Below are positions 25,304 through 33,258 of a stretch of 64,000 bases of DNA, piece by piece. Position 1 is the first letter of the stretch, and the number at the start of each line of letters is the position of its first letter. This DNA is from Bacteroidales bacterium (lineage in GTDB: Bacteria; Bacteroidota; Bacteroidia; Bacteroidales; F082). A model generated the notes under the pieces. The model was not told where the DNA came from, ran no database searches, and was given only the letters and a program-made list of their open reading frames with translations. The stretch is taken from contig JAFXMK010000010.1 in NCBI GenBank assembly GCA_017530365.1, positions 1-64,000 on the forward strand, in the 5' to 3' direction. The translations under genes and the position numbers were made by a program.

Positions 25304-25335
25304 ATAAAAAAGGCGGAAGAAAACTCTCCCGCCTT
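25304..25335 (-). terminator. Intrinsic terminator of the beta-barrel protein gene
   Basis: On the minus strand, arms AAGGCGG and CCGCCTT (25329-25335 and 25310-25316) are followed by a T-rich run. One arm is formed partly by the first heptamer of the adjoining repeat tract. Confidence 0.75.
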
Positions 25336-25358
25336 CTGTCTTCTGTCTTCTGCCTTCT
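25331..25358. repeat. Heptamer tract GYCTTCT x4
   Basis: Units GCCTTCT, GTCTTCT, GTCTTCT and GCCTTCT lie between the terminator stem and the stop codon of the beta-barrel gene. Confidence 0.85.
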
Positions 25359-26083
25359 TACAAGAACTTATAACCGACAGTGACCATGAACATGTTTTGC
25401 TTTGTTTGGTCAATGTTGCCAAGGTCAATGGCATTAGACCAGTTGGTATCCAATCCTTCAATGATGTGAGCACCGAAGATCTTGGAGACGCCAAGGTTGT
25501 AGTTGATGTCAAGCGTGAAGCCGAGGATGTCGGCACCGATGCCCATCTGAACACCCCAAGCGATGCCCTTGGTGTCGAATTCAGCATCTTCAAGAGCAGC
25601 GGGGAGTTCTGCGCCTTCCATGGCAGCTGATTTCTGCACCAGAGTCTTGCCAGGGATGACGAAATTGGCGGTAGGGCCAACTTGAGCACGGACAGCGAGA
25701 ATGTCCATGACATCGTACTTATAGCCGACCAAGACCGGCACTTGGATATTCATGGCATTTCTGGTCATGGTGAACTGTACGCCGTTCGGGTATTCCATTC
25801 CCCACAATTCGGCATGGCTCTTGTCAATGTTCATGTCGAACATGTTGGCACTCTTAAACCAAAGCACTTCGGGCTGCACGTAGAGTCCTTGGAACTCCAC
25901 TCTGCCGAACAGGCCGAGGGTGAAGCTGTTGGCGAAGCCGGCTTTGATGTCGCTTTTCTGGTAGGAAAGCTTTGCAGTTTGGTAACCGATTTTTGGACCA
26001 AGGGAAAGGTCGATGCCACCGATGGCAAATGCTGAGCTACCGAGCATAAGCATGACGGCGAGAAGCAAAAATGTTTTTTTCAT
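25358..26083 (-). CDS. Outer-membrane beta-barrel protein (PorT/OmpX-like porin family)
   Basis: A 241-residue exported protein (signal peptide MKKTFLLLAVMLMLGSSAFA). Alternating strands include LSLGPKIGYQTAKLSY, GLFGRVEFQGLYVQPEVLWF and MNIQVPVLVGYKYD, and the protein ends in a C-terminal strand, FMVTVGYKFL. This fits the eight-stranded OMP_b-brl_2 family common in Bacteroidota. Function (structural, porin or PorT-like) cannot be assigned. It has its own promoter and terminator. Confidence 0.8.
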   Translation of the reverse strand: MKKTFLLLAVMLMLGSSAFAIGGIDLSLGPKIGYQTAKLSYQKSDIKAGFANSFTLGLFGRVEFQGLYVQPEVLWFKSANMFDMNIDKSHAELWGMEYPNGVQFTMTRNAMNIQVPVLVGYKYDVMDILAVRAQVGPTANFVIPGKTLVQKSAAMEGAELPAALEDAEFDTKGIAWGVQMGIGADILGFTLDINYNLGVSKIFGAHIIEGLDTNWSNAIDLGNIDQTKQNMFMVTVGYKFL

Positions 26084-26119
26084 GTTGTGATCGTTTTTAA
26101 TGTTGTTCGTATTACACTA

Positions 26120-26127
26120 CAAAAATA
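26120..26127 (-). promoter_or_regulatory. -7 element for the beta-barrel protein gene
   Basis: TATTTTTG fits TAnnTTTG; the leader is about 32 nt. Confidence 0.65.
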
Positions 26128-26154
26128 AGAATCATTTTTGAATAACGTGGTAAA

Positions 26155-26200
26155 ACGGCAAAAAAAATCAAAGGCCGATGGAAATCCATCAGCCTTTGAT
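26155..26200 (-). terminator. Strong intrinsic terminator of the ompA operon
   Basis: Arms at 26186-26200 and 26167-26181 pair over about 15 bp with one wobble around a 4-nt loop, followed on the minus strand by a T-rich run. This is the strongest terminator in the window, in keeping with highly expressed porins. Confidence 0.9.
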
Positions 26201-26221
26201 CAACGTTTCTCGAACTTGAGA

Positions 26222-27466
26222 TTACTTGGCGTTCTTCACCAGTTCTATCAAAACACGACGGTCGTATTCTGTAGGATCCAGTTCTTTGACGCCGCCCACT
26301 GGCACCAGGATCATCTGATCTTCCGGGACACCCATTTCCATCAGTTCCATCTGGATCTTCCGGCAACGGTTTTCGGAGAGTCGTTGGTTATAGGCCGGTG
26401 TGGCAGTAGCACTGTCGCAGGAACCTCTCAAACGGATCTTCCATCCTTTTTCAAGAGCCACGTTGGCAATTTCTCTCAAGTTGACTAAGTCTCTCTTCGA
26501 CATGAGTTGATAAGAATCTCTATGGAAGAAGATAGAGAACGGGTAGCTCACCATCTCACTGACGGTATCGGTGACGTTGACAAACTGGAAGATAGTGTCG
26601 TGAATTTCGGCAGGCTTCTTGGCCAGTTCATCTTCAAGATACTTGATGCGTTCTCTGAATTCCTTCATCTCCTTTTCGTAGTTGTAAGGAAGTTCATAGA
26701 TTCTGCCACCAGGATACCAAGTGAGGCCCAGTTGTGCTGAGTAGTTGAAATCAGCGAATCTAGGTCTTTGAGCGTCGTTGTCATACACTCCAGATTCATA
26801 GTACCATGAGTCGATGTGCCATTCTTGTGCTGACCAGATGAAGGAAAGGTTAAGGTCGAGGTAGTTGTTCAGCCTGAAGTTGTTCATCAGACCTGCATCA
26901 AACGAGAACTCGAAGTTACGGCTTTCCTTGTTGATCAGTGATTGCAGGACAAACAAATGTTCTGAGACACAAGCGGCACCCATACCTACGAAGAGTACGG
27001 GGGTGTAAACCCTATTCGGGTTGTAGTAGCCCTGGAAGAAGTCGATAGGACTCACCAGCACATCCCCATGCAGGTTATGGTACATGAACTTGGTTTTGAA
27101 ATGATCATTCTCATCGGCAACCGGGTCATCACCATACAGGAAGTTGATACCAGTAAGATTGATATGCCTTCCATTAATAAAGCTCTGACCTTGGTTGATA
27201 TCATAGGAGAGACGAAGTGCGATGTTGTGATTGATCCATTTGCCGAGACTTAAACTACCACCGAAAGAGGGTCCATTCAGGGCGGTATAGTTGCCGGCCG
27301 GATTTCTATCAGACCCCTGCCACCAGTTGACACTACCATTGGCGGTAATGAACCAGTTTTGGCCAAATGTCGAGGTCAGATAACGCACCGAGTCGATACG
27401 CCCCCCTGCAATAGCATTTACTGCTGAGAATAGGATGAGGCTCGATACAATAATGAATCGTTTCAT
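26222..27466 (-). CDS. OmpA-family outer-membrane protein, paralogue 2
   Basis: A 414-residue exported protein (signal peptide ending NAIAGG) with a large N-terminal beta barrel to about residue 270 and a coiled stretch (EKEMKEFRERIKYLEDELAK). The C-terminal OmpA-like domain (NRD-type FFHRDSYQLMSKRD, LRLRGSCDSATATPAYNQRL, NRCRKIQMEL) binds peptidoglycan. It shares gene order and wording (FSQNWF/FGQNWF, WWQGSDR) with the upstream paralogue. Only 21 bp separate the two genes and no promoter is visible between them, so they form one operon. Confidence 0.88.
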   Translation of the reverse strand: MKRFIIVSSLILFSAVNAIAGGRIDSVRYLTSTFGQNWFITANGSVNWWQGSDRNPAGNYTALNGPSFGGSLSLGKWINHNIALRLSYDINQGQSFINGRHINLTGINFLYGDDPVADENDHFKTKFMYHNLHGDVLVSPIDFFQGYYNPNRVYTPVLFVGMGAACVSEHLFVLQSLINKESRNFEFSFDAGLMNNFRLNNYLDLNLSFIWSAQEWHIDSWYYESGVYDNDAQRPRFADFNYSAQLGLTWYPGGRIYELPYNYEKEMKEFRERIKYLEDELAKKPAEIHDTIFQFVNVTDTVSEMVSYPFSIFFHRDSYQLMSKRDLVNLREIANVALEKGWKIRLRGSCDSATATPAYNQRLSENRCRKIQMELMEMGVPEDQMILVPVGGVKELDPTEYDRRVLIELVKNAK

Positions 27467-27487
27467 TTCTAATTCTTAGTTGTTAGA

Positions 27488-28633
27488 TTACTTTGAGAAG
27501 GTGATGAGGACACGACGGTTGTGTTCGGCAGGAGTGAGTTCGTGGACACCGCCGACAGGATCAATTGTGATATTGCTTGCAGCAACACCGAGTTTCACGA
27601 GTTCGTCCTTAACCTTGTTGCAGCGGTTTTCAGCAAGTTTCTTGTTGTATTCGCTGGTGGCAGTGGCGTCGTCGCAGGTACCTCTCAGGTTGATCTTGTA
27701 GTCGTTTGCTTTGGCAGCTTTGGCAAGTTCCTCGAGGTTCTTGACATCTCTGCTGTCTCTGAATTGATAAGAATCTCTGTTGAAGAAGATGGAGAACGGA
27801 GCGCTCTCGATGTTCTCGCAAGGATTGTTGATGACTTCGGGACCTTGGTTTTCAAGTTCCTTGATTCTGGCTTGGAGAGCTTCGATCTGGCTGAGGTAAG
27901 AGCTGCAGTCGGTAGCTTCTGGGCAGTTAACTTCTGGGCAGTTGACTTCTGGGCAACCTTCGACGAGATCGAAGTGACGGCCACCGAGGTAGCAGGTGAG
28001 GCCGAGGCCACCGGAGAAGTTGAAGTGCACCAAACGCTTGTCATACTGAGCGTGGTTAGTTTCGATCATCCATTTAGGAGCAGTGGCTTGGAGGTCCAAG
28101 TGGAGGTCGAAATATCTGCCAAGTCTGAAGTTGTTCTGGAGACCGAGGACAGCGCAGTATTCCTTGTTGAGGTTCTTGACCTGGAACCAGTCATCAGCAT
28201 GACCGGCAACGCCAAAACCAAAGTAAGGGATCATTCTGTAGACTCTGTCTTCTCTGTAGCCGCCCAGCCAATCCATAAGGCTCAGCATCACGTCAAAGTG
28301 GACGCTTTCGAAGATGAAGTCACCATACATGTTGGTGGCTTGGTTCATGTCAGCAGCAAGTCTGAGAGCCATGGTAGGGCTGACCAACTTACCGATTCTG
28401 AAGGAACCACCCCAGCGACCGAAATCGCCAGCTGCGTTTTTGTAATAAATGGTGTTGAAATCAACCAAAGCTGATCTGTCGCTGCCTTGCCATGCGTTGA
28501 TGGTACCAGTAGCGTCAATAAACCAGTTCTGTGAGAATCTGCTGTAGATGGGACGACCAGTGTTGTCACCACCAGCATAAACTGACATAGCAGTCAGCAA
28601 AATAACACTAAGGGTTACAATTGCTTTTTTCAT
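27488..28633 (-). CDS. OmpA-family outer-membrane protein, paralogue 1
   Basis: A 381-residue exported protein (MKKAIVTLSVILLTAMSVYA). It has an N-terminal barrel, a Cys-Pro rich hinge made of CPEVN units (near residues 230-245), a coiled coil and a C-terminal OmpA domain (FFNRDSYQFRDSRD, INLRGTCDDATATSEYNKKL). The hinge is coded by a 15-bp tandem repeat. It is first gene of the operon, with a leader of about 60 nt. Such proteins are usually among the most abundant outer-membrane anchors. Confidence 0.9.
   Translation of the reverse strand: MKKAIVTLSVILLTAMSVYAGGDNTGRPIYSRFSQNWFIDATGTINAWQGSDRSALVDFNTIYYKNAAGDFGRWGGSFRIGKLVSPTMALRLAADMNQATNMYGDFIFESVHFDVMLSLMDWLGGYREDRVYRMIPYFGFGVAGHADDWFQVKNLNKEYCAVLGLQNNFRLGRYFDLHLDLQATAPKWMIETNHAQYDKRLVHFNFSGGLGLTCYLGGRHFDLVEGCPEVNCPEVNCPEATDCSSYLSQIEALQARIKELENQGPEVINNPCENIESAPFSIFFNRDSYQFRDSRDVKNLEELAKAAKANDYKINLRGTCDDATATSEYNKKLAENRCNKVKDELVKLGVAASNITIDPVGGVHELTPAEHNRRVLITFSK
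27912..27960 (-). repeat. 15-bp tandem repeat coding CPEVN units
   Basis: About three units of CTTCTGGGCAGTTRA lie in frame in ompA paralogue 1. The encoded cysteines lie between barrel and periplasmic domain. Confidence 0.75.
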
Positions 28634-28698
28634 TGTTTTGTAGATTTAGGTTTATAATAAATTAAATAACTATATGTGCTACATATCGAATTTCGCTG

Positions 28699-28706
28699 CA
28701 AAATTA
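28699..28706 (-). promoter_or_regulatory. -7 element for the ompA operon
   Basis: TAATTTTG fits TAnnTTTG. The flanks (28640-28770) are very AT-rich, as expected for a strong promoter. Confidence 0.65.
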
Positions 28707-28774
28707 AATAATTATTTGAGACCTCAATAAATTAATTTAATAAATTTCAAAAATTTATCAACAAAAAGCTATTT

Positions 28775-29653
28775 TCAGTCGGATAATCGGTTTAAAGTGT
28801 TGATCACAAGTTTCTCAATATATGGATGATAGTCGGTGCAGAATTTCTCGCTTACTCGGTTGGCGATGACGGCGCAAATAGTCAGGCACTGGTGCCCCAT
28901 CATTTTCCCCAATCCATAAAGTGCGGACGATTCCATCTCAAAATTACAGATTTTCCAGCCTTGATAATTGAAAGCCTCCATCTTATGGTTGTTTTCAGGA
29001 TAAGCAAGTTTCATGCGGAGCGTCCTACCTTGGGGCCCATAAAAACCAGGTGCCGTGGCGGTGAGCCCTTGATAATAGCCTTGCCCGAGACGGTCGAACA
29101 AGGCTTTAGATCCTTCGACAACGTAGGGCATCGGCAAGTCCTTGGGGTAATCCATCTGCTCAATGAAGGCATCGCGCATGGCGATCTCGTTTACCTCGTG
29201 GTTTTTCTCATAAAAGTAAATCAACCCGTCCAAGCCGATGGCATACCGGGTGGCCACATAGCTGTCTTCCACAGGTATTTCGGCCTGCAAGGCGCCAGAA
29301 GTGCCTAAGCGGATGAGGTTCAACGAACGGTGTGCTTCTTTTGGCATACGTGTCTTGAGATCAATATTGGCAAGAGTGTCCAACTCATTCATGACGATGT
29401 CAATATTGTCAGTGCCCATACCGGTGGACAATACAGTGATTCGTTTTCCGTTATAATAGCCGGTGCGGCTCCATAATTCGCGGTTCTGGCGCTTGACCTC
29501 GATCTTTTCAAAATAGGAAGCGATCATGTCGGCACGCCCAGGGTCTCCGACGAGGATGACGTCGTCAGCAAGTTCCTCGGGATGAAGGGCGAGGTGATAA
29601 ACGGCGCCTTCGTTGTTCAACACGAGTTGGGAAGCTGGAATTGCTTGATTCAT
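28775..29653 (-). CDS. Uridine phosphorylase-like nucleoside phosphorylase
   Basis: A 292-residue protein of the PNP/UDP family. ILVGDPGRADMIA is the phosphate loop and STGMGTDNIDIVMNEL the core; EMESSALYGLG carries the ribose-binding Glu-Met-Glu. It splits uridine (or a related nucleoside) into base and ribose-1-phosphate for salvage. The frame is open to 29701, but the promoter at 29688-29695 places the start at 29653. It is monocistronic. Confidence 0.88.
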   Translation of the reverse strand: MNQAIPASQLVLNNEGAVYHLALHPEELADDVILVGDPGRADMIASYFEKIEVKRQNRELWSRTGYYNGKRITVLSTGMGTDNIDIVMNELDTLANIDLKTRMPKEAHRSLNLIRLGTSGALQAEIPVEDSYVATRYAIGLDGLIYFYEKNHEVNEIAMRDAFIEQMDYPKDLPMPYVVEGSKALFDRLGQGYYQGLTATAPGFYGPQGRTLRMKLAYPENNHKMEAFNYQGWKICNFEMESSALYGLGKMMGHQCLTICAVIANRVSEKFCTDYHPYIEKLVINTLNRLSD

Positions 29654-29687
29654 TTGTTGAAATGTTAGTTTTTCCTTATTAATTATG

Positions 29688-29695
29688 CAAAGATA
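29688..29695 (-). promoter_or_regulatory. -7 element for the uridine phosphorylase gene
   Basis: TATCTTTG fits TAnnTTTG, 34 bp before the ATG. Confidence 0.65.
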
Positions 29696-29725
29696 CAACA
29701 TTTTTTATTGAAAACGCATTTTTTT

Positions 29726-29733
29726 TAATTTTG
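29726..29733 (+). promoter_or_regulatory. -7 element for the gldB-like gene
   Basis: TAATTTTG fits TAnnTTTG, 17 bp before the ATG at 29751. Confidence 0.65.
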
Positions 29734-29750
29734 CAAAAAGAATTCAGTCT

Positions 29751-30764
29751 ATGAGATACATAGTGTTTTCAAAGTACTTGCCGTTTTTGGCACTCTTTTG
29801 CCTTGTTGCTTGTGGCAGCAATAAGCCCGAATACAAAAAGAAACTTGATGTCCATACAGGCCCCACTCCCCAGTTGGTGATGGACCGGTATGAGGATGTC
29901 CTATTTAACTTGGATACAACTGATTTCCAGCAGAAATTGATGGAGATTCAGTCGAATTACAAACCTTTTTTGAATGGGGACTTGACCAACCCCGATGCGG
30001 TAAAGTACCTGAGAGATTTCGTGGAGGATTCCCTGAGCATCAATCTTTATCGAAAGGTTAAAAATGCTTACCCCAATCTGACTGCGTTTAGCAAAATGAT
30101 TGAAACTGTATATCAGCATTTCAACTATTATTATCCGGAGATTACACTTCCAAATCATGTCTATACCTGTGTTTCTGGTGTCGATCCTGAAAGCCCTGCA
30201 GTCATGGTTTTTGAGGATGCCTTGGTGGTTTCCCTTGACTGGTATCTGGATGGTGATGTCATTTACGACATGATCGGCATGCCCAAATATAGGGCGCAAC
30301 GCACCAATAGTATGAACATTGCCAAGGATCTGGCCCACGAGCTGTATCTGACGTACGTCCGTCAAGATCATAAACAATCCAATTTGTTGGAAGAGATGAT
30401 AGATGCTGGTAAAATGTATTATTTTATCGAAGCAATGTATCCCTCCATCTCTGATGAGGTGTTGTTAGGCTATACCAGTGAGCAGTTGGAATGGGCAGAG
30501 GAAAACGAAGGAAATCTATGGGCGGATATAGTGGGCAATCAAGGATTGTATTCTACAGAATTTGAGGTGTTTAGGACGTTCTTTGCGGATGGTCCGTTCA
30601 CAAACGAATACAGTCACGCAGCGCCACCTCGTCTTGGCGAGTTCCTGGGATTGCATATTTTGAGGTCTTTTATAGGCAAGCATGATATGTCGCTCCAGGA
30701 TTTGATGAGCGAAAAGGACCTACAGGAAATTTTTCAAGAATCTGGATATAAACCAAAAAAATAG
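29751..30764 (+). CDS. gldB: GldB-like lipoprotein
   Basis: A 337-residue protein with lipobox LVAC after the signal peptide. RYEDVLFNLDTTDFQQKLMEI and the later VVSLDWYLDGD, YRAQRTNSMNIAKDLAHELY follow the GldB pattern. GldB was named in gliding Flavobacteria, where it is needed for motility, but homologues occur in many non-gliding Bacteroidota as an envelope lipoprotein of unclear biochemical role. It is monocistronic, with porZ and a gldH-like gene elsewhere in the window. Confidence 0.75.
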   Translation: MRYIVFSKYLPFLALFCLVACGSNKPEYKKKLDVHTGPTPQLVMDRYEDVLFNLDTTDFQQKLMEIQSNYKPFLNGDLTNPDAVKYLRDFVEDSLSINLYRKVKNAYPNLTAFSKMIETVYQHFNYYYPEITLPNHVYTCVSGVDPESPAVMVFEDALVVSLDWYLDGDVIYDMIGMPKYRAQRTNSMNIAKDLAHELYLTYVRQDHKQSNLLEEMIDAGKMYYFIEAMYPSISDEVLLGYTSEQLEWAEENEGNLWADIVGNQGLYSTEFEVFRTFFADGPFTNEYSHAAPPRLGEFLGLHILRSFIGKHDMSLQDLMSEKDLQEIFQESGYKPKK

Positions 30765-30806
30765 CTGTTTTTTGTTTTTATAGTAACAATATATAAATAA
30801 TTAATA

Positions 30807-30814
30807 TATCTTTG
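30807..30814 (+). promoter_or_regulatory. -7 element for the yifB gene
   Basis: TATCTTTG fits TAnnTTTG, 25 bp before the ATG at 30840. Confidence 0.65.
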
Positions 30815-30839
30815 TTGCTGTAAAAATTTAATAATAGCT

Positions 30840-32372
30840 ATGTTAGTAAAAACATTTGGATGTGCTATTATCGGCATCAACGCTATAATAGTTACAATAG
30901 AGGTGAATTCCGATAAAGGAATTCAGTTTTTCATGGTCGGTCTTCCCGATAACTCGGTGAAAGAGAGCCATCAACGTATCATTGCCTCTTTCTCTAACTT
31001 GGGTTACAAATTTCCCAAGAAACGCATTACCATTAATATGGCACCTGCCGATATACGCAAAGAAGGCGCGGCATACGATCTTCCGCTGGCTATCGGCGTC
31101 ATGGCGGTTTCTGAACAGGTAAGTGCTTCACTGTTAGATCAGTATGTCATCATGGGAGAGCTTTCGCTCGACGGGAATTTGAATCCTATCAGAGGCGTGC
31201 TCCCCATGGCGATTCAGGCAAAGAAAGCTGGCTATAAAGGGATCATCGTCCCCAAGGAGAATGCTTTGGAAGCCGCAGTGGTGGACGGCATCGATGTTAT
31301 TGGTGCAGAGAACCTGACGCAAGTCGTTGATTTCCTGAATGGAAAAACGAAGATTGAGCCTGAGCGTGTGGATTTGGATAGCCTGATTCAAGAGGATAAC
31401 TATGCATTTGATTTTCAGGATGTGAAAGGTCAGGAAAACATCAAACGCGCCTTGGAAATCGCTGCCGCTGGCTCTCATAATGTACTCCTCATCGGCAGTC
31501 CAGGATCAGGCAAGACCATGTTAGCCAGAAGGTTGCCGAGCATTTTGCCGCCCATGACCTTGGCAGAGGCGTTGGAGACGACCAAAATCCATTCTGTGGC
31601 TGGACTGATGGGGAAAAACAAGACGCTGCTTACCACACGCCCTTTCCGCAGTCCGCATCATTCCATCTCTGACGCAGGTCTTTGTGGCGGCGGCTCTTTT
31701 CCCCAGCCTGGGGAAATAAGTTTGGCCAATAATGGTGTGCTTTTTCTTGATGAAGTACCTGAAATTCAACGTCATACGCTTGAGATATTAAGACAGCCGA
31801 TGGAGGATAGGGAGATCACTATTTCCCGTGCCAAGATGTCGGTGTGCTTCCCTGCCAACTTCATGCTGGTGGCAGCCATGAATCCTTGCCCCTGCGGCTA
31901 TTACAACCATCCTGACCGTGAATGTGTATGCAAACCGGGAGAGGTTCAGAAATACTTGAACAAGATCTCAGGTCCTTTGATGGACCGTATCGACTTACAC
32001 GTTGAAGTTTTGCCGGTCCCGTACAATGAGTTGTCGGATACACGTCGTGGCGAGCCGAGTTTAGAGATTCGCAAACGAGTGATCAAGGCAAGGAAGATAC
32101 AGGAGTTGCGGTTCAAGGAGTTCCCGGGAATATACGCCAATGCCCAGATGACAACGAAACTGTTGCAGCGCTATTGTGTGCTGGATCAGCGCAGCCAGGA
32201 GGCTTTGCGTAATGCCATGCAGCGGCTGGGCCTTTCTGCCAGGGCGTACGACAGGATCTTGAAAGTTGCCCGTACCATTGCCGATTTGGATGACAGCGAG
32301 AACATCCAATATGGGCATTTGGCAGAGGCCATTAATTACCGGAGTTTGGACAGGGACAATTGGGGAAGTTGA
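30840..32372 (+). CDS. YifB/ComM-family AAA+ ATPase
   Basis: A 510-residue protein of full family length. The N-terminal ChlI/S5-like domain (FFMVGLPDNSVKESHQRI) precedes a Mg-chelatase type AAA+ module with Walker A LIGSPGSGKTMLARRL, Walker B GVLFLDEVPE, and the Zn-like PCPCGYYNHPDREC. ComM is a hexameric helicase that promotes branch migration during natural transformation. Its stop is 7 bp from the convergent frdB stop. Confidence 0.93.
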   Translation: MLVKTFGCAIIGINAIIVTIEVNSDKGIQFFMVGLPDNSVKESHQRIIASFSNLGYKFPKKRITINMAPADIRKEGAAYDLPLAIGVMAVSEQVSASLLDQYVIMGELSLDGNLNPIRGVLPMAIQAKKAGYKGIIVPKENALEAAVVDGIDVIGAENLTQVVDFLNGKTKIEPERVDLDSLIQEDNYAFDFQDVKGQENIKRALEIAAAGSHNVLLIGSPGSGKTMLARRLPSILPPMTLAEALETTKIHSVAGLMGKNKTLLTTRPFRSPHHSISDAGLCGGGSFPQPGEISLANNGVLFLDEVPEIQRHTLEILRQPMEDREITISRAKMSVCFPANFMLVAAMNPCPCGYYNHPDRECVCKPGEVQKYLNKISGPLMDRIDLHVEVLPVPYNELSDTRRGEPSLEIRKRVIKARKIQELRFKEFPGIYANAQMTTKLLQRYCVLDQRSQEALRNAMQRLGLSARAYDRILKVARTIADLDDSENIQYGHLAEAINYRSLDRDNWGS

Positions 32373-32379
32373 GGCGGTG

Positions 32380-33171
32380 TTACTTTTTGTCTCTCCCTAA
32401 TAAAGCGCTGATCCACTGCCTGTTGAGCATGGAGATATTCTGCCTTTTGATGAGCTTCGGACACTCTGCCTCGCAGGCGTAGGTGTTGGTGCAGCTGCCG
32501 AAGCCCAGCTCGTCCATCTTGGCAACCATCTTCTTGGCTCGGTCAGCAGCTTCAACTTGACCTTGTGGCAGCAAGGCAAGATGGCAGACCTTGGCACCCA
32601 CGAACAGCATGGCGCTGGCGTTCTTACATGCCGCCACGCAGGCACCACAGCCGATGCAGGATGCCGCATCCATGGCTTCATCGGCGGCGTGTTTCGGAAC
32701 TGGAATGGTGTTGGCATCAGGGACGCCTCCCGTAGTGGTGCTGATATAGCCTCCAGCCTGGATGATCTTGTCGAAGGCGGAACGATCCACCACTAGGTCG
32801 CGGATGACGGGAAAGGCCTTGGCACGCCAGGGCTCGATCCAAATATCATCTCCATCCTTGAACTTGCGCATGTGGAGCTGGCAGGTGGTGATGCCGTCGT
32901 CGTTGCCATGTGGGCGACCGTTGATGTACAATCCGCACATGCCGCAGATGCCTTCGCGACAGTCGTTGTCGAAGCAGACGGGATGGGAGATGGGGGAGTG
33001 AGGAGTTAGGAGTGGGGAGTGGGGAGTTGAGCCGGTGATGAGTTGCTCGTTCAGGATGTCGAGCATTTCAAGGAAGGAGCAGTCGGGACTGATGTTTTCA
33101 ATCTTATAGGTCTCGAAGTGTCCCTTGGCATTGGCGCATTCCTGCCGCCAGATATGGAGGGTGAAGTTCAT
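32380..33171 (-). CDS. frdB: Fumarate reductase/succinate dehydrogenase iron-sulfur subunit
   Basis: A 263-residue protein with the 2Fe-2S cluster ligands ([10 protein letters not shown]) and two C-terminal cluster motifs ([11 protein letters not shown] and [12 protein letters not shown]). It links flavin in FrdA to quinol at FrdC, at the inner face of the membrane. Between NEQLITG and HPVCFDND lies an extra proline/serine loop ([15 protein letters not shown]) coded by the heptamer tract 32994-33028. Relatives have a much shorter connection there. The gene is last in frdCAB. Confidence 0.93.
   Translation of the reverse strand: MNFTLHIWRQECANAKGHFETYKIENISPDCSFLEMLDILNEQLITGSTPHSPLLTPHSPISHPVCFDNDCREGICGMCGLYINGRPHGNDDGITTCQLHMRKFKDGDDIWIEPWRAKAFPVIRDLVVDRSAFDKIIQAGGYISTTTGGVPDANTIPVPKHAADEAMDAASCIGCGACVAACKNASAMLFVGAKVCHLALLPQGQVEAADRAKKMVAKMDELGFGSCTNTYACEAECPKLIKRQNISMLNRQWISALLGRDKK
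32994..33028. repeat. Heptamer tract RGGAGTK x5 inside frdB
   Basis: Units GGGAGTG, AGGAGTT, AGGAGTG, GGGAGTG and GGGAGTT. The tract is read in frame on the minus strand as a Ser/Pro/Leu loop near residues 48-60. Confidence 0.85.
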
Positions 33172-33184
33172 AGTTTTCAGTTTT

Positions 33185-33258
33185 GACTCGGGACACGGGA
33201 CTTCGGAACTCGGGGCGTTGACTCGTGTCTCGCAGTCCCGTGTCTCGTGTCTCGTGTC
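33185..33258. repeat. Degenerate heptamer array with 11-bp inverted repeat between frdA and frdB
   Basis: Units such as GACTCGG, GACACGG, GTCCCGT, GTCTCGT and GTCTCGT nearly fill the gap between the two genes. GACACGGGACT (33192-33202) has an exact inverted match at 33234-33244, so the frdA-frdB mRNA can fold into a stable hairpin here, possibly affecting relative expression. Confidence 0.8.

Noticed and set aside
27521..28474. 317-codon open frame antisense to ompA paralogue 1
   Set aside because: It mirrors a gene with a clear signal peptide, OmpA domain and promoter. It has no promoter, and its composition (Val/Glu rich) is the usual shadow of biased codon use.
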